Source: Hypericum androsaemum
Lineage: Eukaryota; Streptophyta; Magnoliopsida; Malpighiales; Hypericaceae
Direction of reading: 5' to 3'
DNA length: 64,000 bases
NCBI GenBank assembly: GCA_963995505.1
Contig: OZ023181.1
Span: forward strand, 17,480,221-17,544,220
Both the position numbers and the translations under genes were made by a program. Below are positions 23,901 to 34,594 of this stretch, piece after piece. Each line of letters opens with the position of its first letter. Position 1 is the stretch's first letter. Below the pieces are notes generated by a model that worked only from the letters and a program-made list of their open reading frames with translations, did no database searches and was not told the DNA's origin.

Positions 23901-25128
23901 GGATGTTAAGACTGCTTTTCTCAATGGAGAATTGGGTGAAGAAATCTATATGATTCAGCCAGAGGGCTACATCCAAAAAGGCTGCGAACATAAAGTTTGC
24001 AAATTGATGAGATCAATTTATGGCCTTAAACAGTCTTCTAGACAATGGTACATTCGCTTTCATAATACGATCATGTCGCATGATTTTAAAATGATAGACG
24101 AAGATCATTGTGTCTATTTGAAATGTTCGGATAATAAGTTTATCATTATTACACTGTATGTAGATGACATATTGTTAGCTGGAAATGACAAGGGATATCT
24201 TAATGAACTCAAAGTTTGGTTTTCGTCCAACTTTGAAATGAAAGATATGGGTGAAGCTAATTACATTCTCGGAGTTAAGATTACGAGAAATTGCTCGAAA
24301 AGGCTATTATCTCTTTCACAAGAGACATATATCCATAAAGTAGTAGAGAGGTTTAATTGTAATAATAGTAATCCCAAGTTTGTCCCGATTGCCAAAGGCC
24401 ATCATCTCAATAAAAATATGTGTCCTGTAACAGCTCAACAGAAAAGAGATATGATAAAAATCCCTTATGCTAATGCAATTGGTTGTCTGATGTACACAAT
24501 GTTGTGTACAAGACCAGACATTTGCTATGCTGTTGGTATAGCTAGTAGATATCAGTCTAATCCAGGTCAAGCACATTGGAAAGCAGTCAAGGGAATTATG
24601 AAATACTTGAATACGACTGCAGAATACTCACTGGTTTATCAAGGTCAAGACCTGATATTGAGAGGTTACTCCGATGCTGATTGGGGTGGTGATGTGGATG
24701 AGAATAAATCTACATCCGGATATGTCTTCATGCTTGACGGAGGTGCTATATCATGGTGTAGCAAGAAACAAAAGTGTGTTTCTCTGTCAACTATGGAAGC
24801 TGAGTACGTTGCTTCTGCTGCAGCTGTACAAGAAGCAGTATGGTTGAAGAGATTTCTAAACAATTTATCCCTAACCAACTCAAAAGGACCAGTGAGCTTA
24901 TTTTGCGATAATCAAGCGTCAATAGCTTTTTCTAAGGATCCTAGATACCATAGCAGAGCAAAGCATATTGGCATTAAGTATCACTTCGTTAGGGATATGA
25001 TTGTACATAAGGAGGTCAGCATAAAACATATGCCTACGCAAGATATGATAGCAGATCCTATGACTAAGGTTGTATCCAGAGATGTGTTCGAAAAACACGT
25101 CAGATCCCTTGGTTTGCGTAGACATTGA
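20983..25128 (+). CDS. Intact copia gag-pol polyprotein
   Basis: One 1381-residue frame without stops. Gag (UBN2-like, about 1-240) ends in a lysine-rich stretch and a CX2CX4HX4C zinc knuckle at 265-278. The protease has DSG at 312-314. Integrase begins with the zinc-binding HSRLGH at 448-453 and has the catalytic triad Asp508, Asp571 and Glu607 (a 35-residue gap between the last two). Reverse transcriptase carries MDVKTAFLNGEL and the catalytic YVDD at 1059-1062. RNase H shows Asp1231 in SDADWGGD and the MEAEYVA segment. The C-terminus RSLGLRRH is typical. All key residues are present, so the enzymes look competent. Confidence 0.95.
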   Translation: MSIASKSIVAELNKELKLNGDNYDNWSMKILYVLEEQDVLEMTSTILVEPESGTTAQHKRDCDAFKAWKKKNSTARLILLSSIMDDITRQFRVYDNTKDLWDALKERFGRFSISKLRALTIRFDTYKKRPDHSMQKHLREMSNMIGELVEADHMLSNEQQIQAVIRSLPVSWEHIKMTLTHADNVTTFDDMARHLELEEDRLLAIRVHHEAHMTQSSGTGSKRIRGKKGKGKKNGNKSKAENSETSEKSSGRKKKRKFNIKKVRCYNCQRKGHFAKDCMEEKKVHEIHSYVSKLYVSSTVLLSETHPMWVIDSGATDHVTKDRETFVDFRRLPVGAKYIFVGNNTRVDVKGMSTCKLDLRQGRTLFLHDVLFAPEIFRNLISVSTLMALGFRLLFENSSVQLFLEHVFYGSGFKSGGFLIMDVDQLSKSYFFLVTNVQTSRDDVILWHSRLGHIGQDRMNRLAKAGLLGNLDKAILPTCERCLEGKLIRKSFGKGTRATFPLQLIHSDVCGPMNVRARHGAYYFITFIDDYSKYGQVYLISHKSEAFSCFKIFMNFAKNQHDRKIKALRTDRGREYLSDEFNTLCQEKRIEHQLSIPYTPQQNGVAERRNKTLLDMVRSMMAEANLPISFYGDALLTAAYVLNRVPSKSVATTPYEMWTGRKPDLSYLRPWGCASYVHSTSSSFGKLGPRGRKSVFIRYSDVSKGYVFVGELENGQVKEFESRDVTFLENIFSKLGDVSSDLTLYEIDEAESSGSFQPSGRIVEKNQVFPSQIDPVVHDPSVSTFPNSSGSMDYPFNGSTIPGYDEYIRDVYQNRELRRTKRTSIPRKRFEVECAANAFLASLKENNGPSEILLAILQDENEPKNVSAALSSPDKNEWIKAMEEEMASMKKNYVWELVDLPSGRRAIGNKWVLKIKRKADGCIERYKARLVAQGFKQHEGIDYEETFAPVVRFTSIRIILAIVANLDLELHQMDVKTAFLNGELGEEIYMIQPEGYIQKGCEHKVCKLMRSIYGLKQSSRQWYIRFHNTIMSHDFKMIDEDHCVYLKCSDNKFIIITLYVDDILLAGNDKGYLNELKVWFSSNFEMKDMGEANYILGVKITRNCSKRLLSLSQETYIHKVVERFNCNNSNPKFVPIAKGHHLNKNMCPVTAQQKRDMIKIPYANAIGCLMYTMLCTRPDICYAVGIASRYQSNPGQAHWKAVKGIMKYLNTTAEYSLVYQGQDLILRGYSDADWGGDVDENKSTSGYVFMLDGGAISWCSKKQKCVSLSTMEAEYVASAAAVQEAVWLKRFLNNLSLTNSKGPVSLFCDNQASIAFSKDPRYHSRAKHIGIKYHFVRDMIVHKEVSIKHMPTQDMIADPMTKVVSRDVFEKHVRSLGLRRH

Positions 25129-26187
25129 TGTTTTTTGTACATGTTATAAGAAATCAGTTGTTCAATATAACATGGTTGTTCTAATAATACGAATGTGTGA
25201 ATGTTTTTTTGGGAAATATTTACCTGAGCATGTGAGACAGAAAAGTAACCCACTCACACGGGTGTTTACCTCAGTGGGAGTCAACGAGTTGATTCCTTGT
25301 TGAGATGAGGCAGTTTTATGAACATCATTATATCGAGTGCCTGTTCTAAAATTTTAATGCTGTCTTGCTTAACTACAAGAGATGTTCTTGTTAAACTGCG
25401 AGATTTTTGATAATGCATGCATCAGTTGCTGCATTAGATTTATTTTGTAAATCCAAATGATAAGGAATAAGTGGAACTTATCATTAATCTGTCTATATAG
25501 CCTAGAGCAGTTTTTAGTAAACTAAAGTCGTTGTTCAGTAAAACATCTAGACTGATGCTCTAGTATGATGTTTAATTATGAATTACATGCGCTCATTTTT
25601 TTTTTAAAAAAATGAATGAACATCATAGGACGTGGACTGTACCATGTTTGCTTTGTCGACCAATGGATGGGAAATCATTAACTCATTTCTGTTTCCCTTG
25701 TGTGAGACCAATTCCGAAAAATATGTTTTTTCAATACTCTATCCTCATGATCCTTAACATATTTTGAAAATATGATTCTGTGCTGCTAGCTTGGAAAGTC
25801 TATGAAAAGGTCATGATTCATTATTCGACCTGGCAAGACTGACTAGAAAAGCAGGCTTTATCATGATGGAAGAAATACTTATAAAGGAAAAGGTTCTTCA
25901 TCGATCACATTCCTCAGTTTCGTTGTTCAATGGTGCGCACCTATTGTGTTGAAAGTAATACAATATTGAACACGATTAAATTGTTTGAAATCACATATGC
26001 AAACAATAGAATATGAGATGAGACCTAGGATAAGGCATACCTTACGTAATGAGAATGTCGAGATGCTATCATTCAAGTAGCCCGTGTGTGTGTGCTCTTG
26101 AGTTTAGCTAAGTGCACTCGATGTATGCTGGTCGCACGAAATTTTTGCTAAACATAATCTGAGACATTGTTGATTATGATCAATAAT
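25129..26187 (+). other. 3' spacer between gag-pol and the 3' LTR
   Basis: About 1.06 kb without a convincing ORF. Copia elements usually have a much shorter interval. No env-like frame or known domain is visible. Confidence 0.5.
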
Positions 26188-26201
26188 GTGTGAGTGGGAG
26201 A
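26188..26201 (+). other. Polypurine tract of the copia element
   Basis: GTGTGAGTGGGAGA directly precedes the 3' LTR and fits the plus-strand priming site. Confidence 0.75.
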
Positions 26202-26798
26202 TGTTGGGCTGCCCCATGAGTCACCCATTATTGGGCAAAAATGGGTCCAAGCCCATTAGGCCCAAAAGCCATTGGGCTTTTGGGCCAACACGCAGATGTC
26301 ACGTGGCACGCCACGCGGCCGACATGTGGACGCCACGTGGCACGCCGCGTGGCACAACATGTGGGCGCAACGCGGGCGACACGTGGCAACGCTAGTGCCA
26401 CGTGGACGCCACATGGCAACGCTAGTTGATAGCTTCACCACGTGGCGCCACGTGGATGACACGTGACGCACATGTGTGAGCTGGATCTCCCTATAAAAGG
26501 GAGAAATCACTGGTGATTAATCTGTAACTTTCCCATTCTGAGATATACACTTCAGAGAGGTTTTTCAGTTTAGTCCCTGTAGTTCTCAGATTTTGCAAAG
26601 CAAGAAAACTCGTGGAAATCGTTTACGTATCCGATCCGTTTGTGATCGTAAACCACCAGTGACAATATCTTGTTATCCGATCCTGTTTAAAGCACGCTAC
26701 AACAAGTAAGTCTTGTTATTTATTAATAAATTTATTTCATTAATTATGAGGTAATTAATTTATGATTATTCGTTAATTATGGGCCCAAATTCCCTTCA
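26202..26798 (+). repeat. 3' LTR of the complete copia element
   Basis: 597 bp, starting TGTTGGGCTGC and ending TTCCCTTCA. Same plan as the 5' LTR, with seven CACGTG sites and TATAAAA at 26492-26498. The extra 46 bp are further CCACGTGGC-type units, suggesting expansion or loss by repeat slippage. Confidence 0.93.
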
Positions 26799-26803
26799 AT
26801 ATC

Positions 26804-27796
26804 ACTTTTATTTTCGTTACGGGGACAATATACAGAAAAAGCATCTGAAAAAGTTTACCGCAAAAAAAACTCATGAAATTAACAATTATTAATATTATAA
26901 AAATATTATTTTAACGCTGAAACGCAAACTAATTTTTAAAAATCATAACGTTGAGGAAAATATGATTTTAAAATCTTTAAATCTCTTTTTTTTAAGTAAA
27001 GTATATTACTCATCGAAAGAGTCCGCCAAAAGAATTATATCATAAGTACCATTTGTATCACACCTGAGATATTAGATAGACATTAATCAGAAATACTAAT
27101 CTAATTAACACTATCTGAGTAGAACATCCAAAGGTGACTAAAAAAAAACCTAATCAAAAGTGCCCCTAAGTCGAGTTAAACAAGGACATGTACATATTCC
27201 AAGCATAGGCAAACCTATCTAACATATACGATCCCGTTAATATTATATATTATTACGTCACAAACATAAATTGCCAAATTCTCAAGGGTTTAGGAGTTTA
27301 CGCGCACATTATAAAGTATAAACATCAGCTTATTTATATATAATTTATATTAAATATATAATTAATAATTAGAGCTTGGCGATCCAGCGTATGGGCGACA
27401 ACTCATCAGTCCTTATCGATCTGGTTCCGGAGAAAATGGTAATTCGCCCGTACAACTCATCCCCTCGTGATAAAATCAAGTTCACAGTTGTTTTACACCT
27501 CATTTATGTTATACCATGTGGAGGTAGTAGGACGTATAAGTGGATCCTCCATAACTTTGAAATGTATAAACTCAGTAGTATATCCGTTCTTCATTTGGTA
27601 GCACGATGGTAACAGCAGATCATGTCATATCCCATTTTCATGTCAAAGATATATTTCATTATTGTAGCTTCCGTGTTTATTATTTTTTTCGTACAACTCT
27701 CATTTTATCAGAGGTCGGCAAAATTAAAGTTTGTCTTTGAGTTTATCTTTCTCGATCATTTAAAGGTAGCATTTTAAGATTTGGCTCACTCCTGGT
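26804..27796. other. Intergenic, nothing recognised
   Basis: AT-rich DNA after the copia element. The 78-codon ORF at 27376 shows no family signature. Confidence 0.4.
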
Positions 27797-28146
27797 CAAT
27801 ATTTTTAAACACATGGTCCGACCGGCGGTCCGAGAGAAATTTCGGCTCATTTTTCATCAAAACCTGGATGAGTGATTCAACCGGCCAAAATTGGTCCGAC
27901 CACCCGAACACTTGACCAAATCAAAAAATTTAGAACAGTTTGTAATCAAATTGTAAAATAACAAGTGATTAAAATGATAAAAAAAATCAACATTTTACTT
28001 TATTTGAACTGTATTTGTTATTTTATTATTTTTATTCTAAAATAAATATATTTTACTTTATATAAAAAATAAAAAATTCTGATCCGACCAGTCTGACCGG
28101 GTGGACCAGAAAATTTTAAAAATCTGGGTCGGTTTTAAAAATATTG
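27797..28146. mobile_element. Probable MITE with CAATATTTTTAAA ends
   Basis: Starts CAATATTTTTAAA and ends TTTAAAAATATTG, a 13-bp perfect inverted repeat. GGTCCGACC-type motifs near both ends are also inverted. No convincing target duplication is seen (CTCCTGGT against CTGTCGGT), so the superfamily is uncertain. Confidence 0.5.
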
Positions 28147-28463
28147 CTGTCGGTACGTTTTGGTAAAATTAATAAATAACGCGAGCTACTCAATAAAACG
28201 GGTATAAGACATAATCAAAATTAATTGAATAGATAAGGATTTTATTAAACAGATATAACTTCCCGGAAAATAAATAATATTTTTCGTTTGACCAAGAAGT
28301 GATTAGGATCAGTCCTGAAAAAAAAGTATATCAGAGTGGAGTCCCTAGAAATTGCCGTGGCGGCATATGTAGGCATTAATTTACCAGTAACTGCGAGGAC
28401 AAGTTGGGCTAAAGATTCCCTTTTTTTTCTGGTAGAAGGGTTATAAGAATCGGAAAATTTAAC
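28147..28463. other. Intergenic, nothing recognised
   Basis: Short AT-rich interval up to the gypsy LTR. Confidence 0.35.
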
Positions 28464-29797
28464 AGATAAGTTATCTAAAGTTTAGTAGTAATTGGTCTTT
28501 TAATATAACTTGGGGACCAAATGAGAAGTTATTCACGGAACCCTAGTCTCATTAGGGTAATACTAGAGTTTTAGCTCGGATTTTGGCCTTAAATAAAGGC
28601 CGGCCGGCCTCCTTTTTCTGCCACCAAAAGAAACTCATGAAATTTCTCTCCCTGTGAAGGCGGAGAGAACACTCAGACCGAAGGGGGCACTTTGGGAGGA
28701 GATGAAGCCATAAGAGATTCTGTGGAGCTGGAAGCTAAGTGAGAGATCTGCTTTTGTCCATTCATTTTATGTATATCGAAAGGAAACTCACGAGTTGTGA
28801 TATCAAAAGGGAGGAAGAGTGACCAAACGGATGAGGTGGTGTCAAGAGAGCAAGTCAGGACTGTAGGAATCGATGGGTAAGATTTGTCCGCCTTCCTCCC
28901 TCCATTGTGCGTAATTTCGTTCATAGGGATTAATCTAGAGTTCGTGTAGGACTTCGAGTAGGCCGTCGGTGGGGTGATTGACAAACGTTACGGATTAAGG
29001 GCTACTTCAGGTAAGTGGATTTTATGAATACTTTGGTGCTCCAAATTTGATGTGTTTCGAATGATCTGATCCAATTTCTGATATGATTTGTGATGTGATC
29101 TGTATGTGATTCTGGTATGATATGTGATTCGGATATGAATATTCTGACATGATTCGATTCTGAAATGTGCATGCAGGATTATTCTCACGCCATTCTGGCC
29201 CTGTAGTTTATTCACACTGATTAAGGGGCTACCAGGTAACCTTAGGTGTGGGTAATCGAAAGTACGGGGAGCGTGGGAATAGTCTGGACTCGTGGATGGG
29301 ATACTTTCTTGTCACATGGGCCTGCACCGTAGGAACGGGAAAGTATTTATCTGTGCCCCACGAGGATCCCATCATGATATGTTAGGCTCCGGAGTCCTAT
29401 TTCTATTAGTCAGCTAAGTAGTTGGATTAGTGACCCTGTATTTGTTCGGAAAAATTAATCCGTGCACATGTGCTCGTAAAATATGTGAACGTTTTGATTT
29501 ATGTTTATTTGTATTCTACTTACTGAGTTTAAACAACTCACGTTAGTTTATGTAGTTTCAGATCGTTCAGGAGAGGGTCGGGATCGGGAGTAGTTCGTAC
29601 AGCTGCATGCATCCTCTCAGTTTATTTTCGATAATAAAGACCATGGTTTTGTTTTACCAAATTTCTGTCTTTGAGTTTTTTATGACAGTCGTATGACATT
29701 TCTTGAATAAATGTTTCGAATTTCTATAATAAAGTTTGGTGGCGTTCGGGGTATTTAAATCTCGGGCATTTGTCACTTTCATTTTCGGGTCGTGACA
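28464..29797 (+). repeat. Gypsy 5' LTR
   Basis: Begins AGATAAGTTATC (TG changed to AG) and ends GTCGTGACA. It matches the 33.26-34.59 kb copy along its whole length with scattered differences. It includes a CTTACTGAGTTTAAACAACT segment and a TTTCAGATCGTTCAGGAGAG block. Confidence 0.88.
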
Positions 29798-30317
29798 AAT
29801 TATAGTATCAGAGTATTTAAAAAAATAAAAATTTCAAAAATTGTGATTTTAGTGGCCAAAATCACCTACATTTTGAAAGGCCATAACTTTTGACTCGTTT
29901 AACCAATTTTCTACTATAATATATTTTCGGAAAGAGAATTTCAAGATCTACAACTTTTCTCAGAAATGAAGATGCATGACTTATTCTTGTATGCTCTTGG
30001 AAGTATGTTTTAAGGTTAACATGTTTGTAAGTGTCTAAGTGTGCTCGTAGGTGGTTTATAAGTGTTTAATATGTGCATGATTCTACTTAGTGCTGATATG
30101 GTATGTCGATAAGGATGTCAGAATTCCAAATTTTCCGTATATGTTATAATATATAATGTTGTGGTAGATGAAATTATATGTATTTGATGAGATATGATCT
30201 GATGGACGTTTGCGAGACCCTATCGTGAATAAACGTTGCGAGTGCAGTGTTCAGATTTTATATACAGTTATTACATCAGTAGGTATTTTAATACGCTTGT
30301 GATAACACATCAGGGCG
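29798..30317 (+). other. Gypsy primer-binding site and leader
   Basis: TATAGTATCAGAGTAT just after the LTR is a mutated form of the methionine tRNA primer site. The remaining leader has no ORF. Confidence 0.6.
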
Positions 30318-31830
30318 GAGAACATTGCACCAATAATAAGGTCTGGAGCATCGAATGGCAAGGGACTAGAGCCAGAGCATGAGCATGGTGCGGTGGGGCA
30401 GAGCACAAACATCGAAGTACCTGCTAATGTCGACGATGTTGCCGACAATACCGTCAATACTGAAGAGGTTGATGAGGTTGCTGATATTGACGGTGCTCCT
30501 GTCAACGCCCTTGCTGCCCCTGCCATTGCTCCTGCTGCCCCTATGCTGAACCTAGGGGTGAGTACGGTGCGGTTTAGCGGTGTGAACCCTATGAGCTAAA
30601 CCGCACCGCAATCTAAAAAAATTGAAAAAATGAAACCGCACCTGCTGCAGTTTGGTAGTAAACCGTGCGGTTTGTGGTGCGGTTTTGCGGTTTTACGGTT
30701 TGGTGCGGTTTGAAACTTACCCCTTTAAAAAATCATATTTTTTGCCAGCCCAATAAAAAAATCAGTTAGGCCCAATTAAAAGTAATGCAACAGCCACTTG
30801 AAGCCATCCATTTTGCTCCAAAATAAACACAAATTCCAAAAGTTCACAAAAGCAACAGAGAGTGGTTCACGAAAGCAACAGAAAGTTCCTCCTAGTTCAT
30901 TGAAGAGCAGCAAATTTTGCAACAAAGGGAGGGAGGAAGTCAAACGAAAAGAAAAATGGTATATATACTAATGCGGTGCGGTGCGGTTTCATGGTATCAT
31001 CAAAATTTTACACCGAAACCGTACTGAACATTTACGGTGCGGTTTGAAACTGCACTTCTAAACCAAAAATACATGCGGTTTACTTTTTTGCGGTTCGGTG
31101 CGATGCGGTTTGTGATTTTGTTCGGTTTCAAACTCACCCCTAGCTGAACCCAGTAGGTCTAAACGTTGAGGGTGCACTTCTACAGATTCTGACCTTATTG
31201 GCTCGGCAACATCAACCAGCTCCCCAACCATCCCCTCAACCTGTTCCTCAACTTATTCCCCAACCTATCGCTGTGGGTTATCGAGAATTTTTTAGGGTGC
31301 AGCCACCCAACTTTGATGGCTCGGAGGACCTAATACAAGTAGAAGATTGGGTAACTGAGATAGAGAAGGCCTTCCAGATCGCTCGCACTTAGCCCACAGA
31401 GAAGGTGTTGTTCGCTGTTTACATGCTGACGGGCGATGCTCGTAGATGGTGAGAGACCCAGGATAGGATCTGTCAAGAAAAAAGGGCAGGAGAAGAGAGG
31501 AGAGCCCGCCAACAGATTGAGGATGTGGTGGGAGTAGATGTGTACAGCTCAGAAGCTTTCATGAGAGATTTTAGAGGCCATTTCTTGTCGCCCGCCAAGA
31601 GAAGGGAAAAGGCACGTGAATTTGACCAACTGACACCGGGGAATATGATGGTGTCACAGTATGATTGCGAGTTCATCATGCTCTTAATTTTTAAGTCGGC
31701 TGCTGCTCTGGACTATGATACTCGGGCTAGGAAGGATGGATTAGCAGATGAGATCAGGAATTTTGTATTGTCTTTCCTCTTGCCTACATATTCAGATGTA
31801 CTCCAGACTCCAGAGGGCACTAATGATTGA
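30318..31830 (+). pseudogene. Gypsy gag, interrupted by a hAT element and stops
   Basis: The part before the insertion is alanine/proline-rich. The part after it carries PPNFDGSEDLIQVEDWV (about 31303), a typical retrotransposon gag start, and continues through DARRW and FMRDFRGHFLSP to about 31740. Subtracting the inserted 590 bp plus the 8-bp duplication puts both parts in one frame, which proves the insertion split an older gag. In-frame stops follow at 31390 (TAG) and after DARRW (TGA, from TGG). The ATG is no longer obvious. Confidence 0.75.
30553..31142. mobile_element. Non-autonomous hAT element inside gypsy gag
   Basis: Inverted ends TAGGGGTGAGT and ACTCACCCCTA are flanked by a perfect 8-bp duplication GCTGAACC (30545-30552 and 31143-31150). 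Both features define hAT insertions. The interior of 590 bp has no transposase. It holds many copies of GTGCGGTTT and its complement near both ends, like the subterminal transposase-binding repeats of hAT elements. Confidence 0.92.
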
Positions 31831-32179
31831 ACATAACCTGAACCTGTGCCAAAAGAAGGCAGAGAAGGAACCGGAAAAGAGGAAGATAGGACAAGATGTA
31901 GGGAACCGATATACTGAACCAATCAAGAGACCCTACAATGTACCCCCTACTAGAAACATAGAGGGTCGTACCCAAGATCAGTGCAGGTGAGTTTACTTTC
32001 CATCAGAAGACTGACATTCTTAATTGGGATGCAATAGGATTTTAACACGTATCTGTTGGGAGGCACCAACTGGCAACCTGCCCCGAGCTCTGTTCACAGG
32101 CCCCAGCAGTAACAAATTCCAATGCCCACACCCCAGCTCTTACAGGAGAAAACTCGACAGCAAGAGCCATGGCACGGGT

Positions 32180-33262
32180 GTATGCGCTAAACCAAGTGAA
32201 AGCTGGCAAAAGGGGAGATGTGGTGACAGGTAAACACAGTTCAGTAACTTGTTTACTTTGTTAGAAGAGTATTATTTGTTGTTTTAAGTTTAGGACCTTA
32301 TCTCAGGTAAATTTTTAGTAGCTGGTTTTCTTGCGAATACGCTATTTGATTCTGGAGCCACCCATTCTTTTATTGCTGAACATTTTATGAGGAGACACAA
32401 ACTGCCGAGAGATAGATGTCAGGAAGAGATGGAAGTTAGGACACCAGTGGTAAAGACCATTATTGTAGATCAAAGTTGTGAATGCAGCATAGTCATAAGT
32501 CGCCATCCCCTCAAGGGACATTTTTGAATTATGGGAATGATGGGATTCGACGTTATTTTGGGAATGGATTGGCTGGCAGGGCATTATGCCTTCATTGATT
32601 GCAGGTGTAAAGCTGTTGTCTTTCGGCCGCCAGGAGAAGGAGAATTTATATATGAGAGCGACGGCGTTAAAACACTCTCGTGTATAATCTCTGTAATGGA
32701 AGCAATGAGACTAGTGCATAGTGGTGCTGTGGACTACCTAGCTGCTACATTGGATACTCTGAGCGAGATTTCATTGGACCAAATTCCTATTGCTAGACAC
32801 TTTTCGGACGTATTTCCCGAATAGGTGGAAGGGGTGCCACCGGATCGTGAAGTGGAATTCTAAATTGAGTTAATACCCGGGGCAAGGCCAGTGTCAAAAG
32901 TGCCTTATCATATGGCCCCGGCAGAGCTAAAGGAATTGAAAACTCAGCTGGTAGACCTATTAGAAAAAAGATTCATCAGACCTAGTGTCTCATCCTGGGG
33001 AGCACCAGTGTTATTTGTAAAGAAGAAAGATAGATCCATGAGGATGTGTGTTGACTATCGGGAGTTAAACAAGCTTACGGTCAAGAACTGATATCCCTTA
33101 CCAATAATTGAGGATCTGTTTGATTAACTGAAGGGAGCACATGTGTTCTCCAAAATAGACCTACAATCGTGCTACCATCATCTGAAGATTAGGGAGGAGG
33201 ATGTACACATGACTGCCTTTCGCACAAGATATGGACACTATGAATTTCTGGTAATGCCTAAC
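32180..33262 (+). pseudogene. Gypsy protease and truncated reverse transcriptase
   Basis: An aspartic protease segment has TLFDSGATHSFI with the DSG codons at 32348-32356, followed by FDVILGMDWL. Reverse transcriptase begins with the [17 protein letters not shown] and [12 protein letters not shown] motifs, VDYRELNK, then [15 protein letters not shown] and GHYEFLVMP, where it ends. Stops lie at 32822 (TAG), 32863 (TAA), 33089 (TGA) and 33125 (TAA) within an otherwise good frame. Each is explained by a C-to-T change of CAG, CAA or CGA. One frame jump occurs before FDVILGMDWL. The YxDD box and everything downstream are gone. Confidence 0.8.
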
Positions 33263-34594
33263 TGATAAGTTATCTAAATTTTAGTGGTAAATTGTCTTTT
33301 AAATAACTTGAGGACCAAATGGGAAGTTTGCCACAGAAACCTAGTCTCATTAGGGTAATACTAGGGTTTTAGCTCAGATTTTGGCCTTAAATAAGGGCTG
33401 TCCGTCCTCCTTTTTCTGCACCAAAAGAAACTCATGAAATTTCTCTCCCTGTGAAGGCGGAGAGAACACTCAGACCGAAGGGAACACTTTGGGAGGAGAC
33501 GAAGCCATAAGAGATTCTGTGGAGTTGGAAGGTAAGTGGGAGATCCATTTTTGTCCATTCGTTTTATGTATATCGAAAGGAAACTCACGTGTTGTGGTAT
33601 CAAAAGGGAGGAAGAGTGACCAAACAGACGAGGAGGTGTTAAGAGAGTCATTCAGGACCGTAGGAAATTGAGGGGTAAGATCTGTCCGCCTTCCTCCCTC
33701 CGCTGTGCATAATTTTGTTCGTAGGGATTAATCTAGAGTTCATGTAGGACTTCGAGTAGGCCATCGGTGGGGTGATTGATAAGCGTTACAGATTAAGGGC
33801 TACTCCAAGTAAGTGGATTTTGTGAATATTTTGGTGCTCCAAATTTGATGTGTTTTGAATGATCTGATCCGATTTATGATATGATGTGTGATCTGATCTG
33901 TATGTGATTCTGGTATGATATGTGATTCGGATATGAATATTCTGACCTGATTCGATTCTGAAATGGGCATGCAGGATTATTCTCACGCCATTCTAGCCCC
34001 GTAGTTTATTCACACTGATTAAGAGGCTACCGGGTAACCCTATGTGTGGGTAGTCGAAAGTACGGGGAGTTTGGGTATAGTCTGGACTCGTGGAGGGGAT
34101 ACTTTCTTGTTATATGGGCCTGCACCGCAGGAAGAGGAAAGTATTTATCTGTGCTCCACGAGAATTCTGTCATGATATGTTAAGCTCCAGAGTCCTATTT
34201 CTTTTGGTCGACTAAATAGTTGGATAAGTGACCCTGTATTTGTTCGGAAAAGTTAATCAGTGCACAAGTGCTCGTAAAATCTGTGAACGTTCTGATTTAT
34301 GTTTATTTGTGTCCCACTTACTGAGTTTAAACAACTCACATTAGTTTATGTGGTTTCAGATCGTTCAGGAGAGAGTCGAGATCGGGAGTAGTTCGTACAG
34401 CTGCATGCATCCTCTCAGCTTATTTTCGATAGTAAAGACCATGATTTTATTTTACCGACTTTCTGTATTTGAGTTCTTATGACAGTCGTATGACATTTAT
34501 TGAATAAATATTTCAGATTTCTATAATAAAGTTTGGTATCGTTCGGGGTATTTAAACCTCGGACACTTGTCACTTCTATTTTCGGATCGTGACA
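33263..34594 (+). repeat. Gypsy 3' LTR
   Basis: Begins TGATAAGTTATC and ends ATCGTGACA. Collinear with the 5' copy. It directly follows the broken reverse transcriptase, so no polypurine tract separates them, consistent with a deletion that ran from pol to the LTR edge. Confidence 0.87.

Larger units (their letters stand above)
18320..26798 (+). mobile_element. Complete Ty1/copia LTR retrotransposon with target duplication
   Basis: Two LTRs flank a continuous gag-pol frame. A 5-bp direct repeat ATATC (18315-18319 and 26799-26803) is the target-site duplication and fixes both ends. The primer-binding site TGGTATCAGAGCC follows the 5' LTR, and a purine-rich tract precedes the 3' LTR. At 8479 bp it is long for copia because of a 2.1-kb leader and a 1.07-kb 3' spacer. 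The LTRs differ by roughly nine substitutions and one 46-bp indel, so insertion is fairly recent. The element appears capable of encoding all its enzymes. Confidence 0.95.
28464..34594 (+). mobile_element. Defective gypsy (Ty3-type) LTR retrotransposon
   Basis: Two LTRs of about 1.33 kb flank gag, protease and the first part of reverse transcriptase. The rest of reverse transcriptase, RNase H and integrase are missing: the frame stops at the LTR right after a GHYEFLVMP motif. Stops in gag and pol and a hAT element inside gag show it is dead. The two flanks (TTAAC at left, AAGAG at right) do not match, so the pair may derive from recombination or a large deletion rather than a simple insertion. 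Confidence 0.85.

Noticed and set aside
26186..26510. Small ORFs on both strands in the LTRs
   Set aside because: They come from palindromic CCACGTGG repeats in the LTR U3 region.
27789..28154. 8-bp target duplication of the CAATATTTTTAAA MITE
   Set aside because: CTCCTGGT and CTGTCGGT match at only five of eight positions.
30251..30526. Minus-strand ORF of 91 codons
   Set aside because: Antisense to the gypsy gag frame, which is supported by its continuation beyond the hAT insertion.
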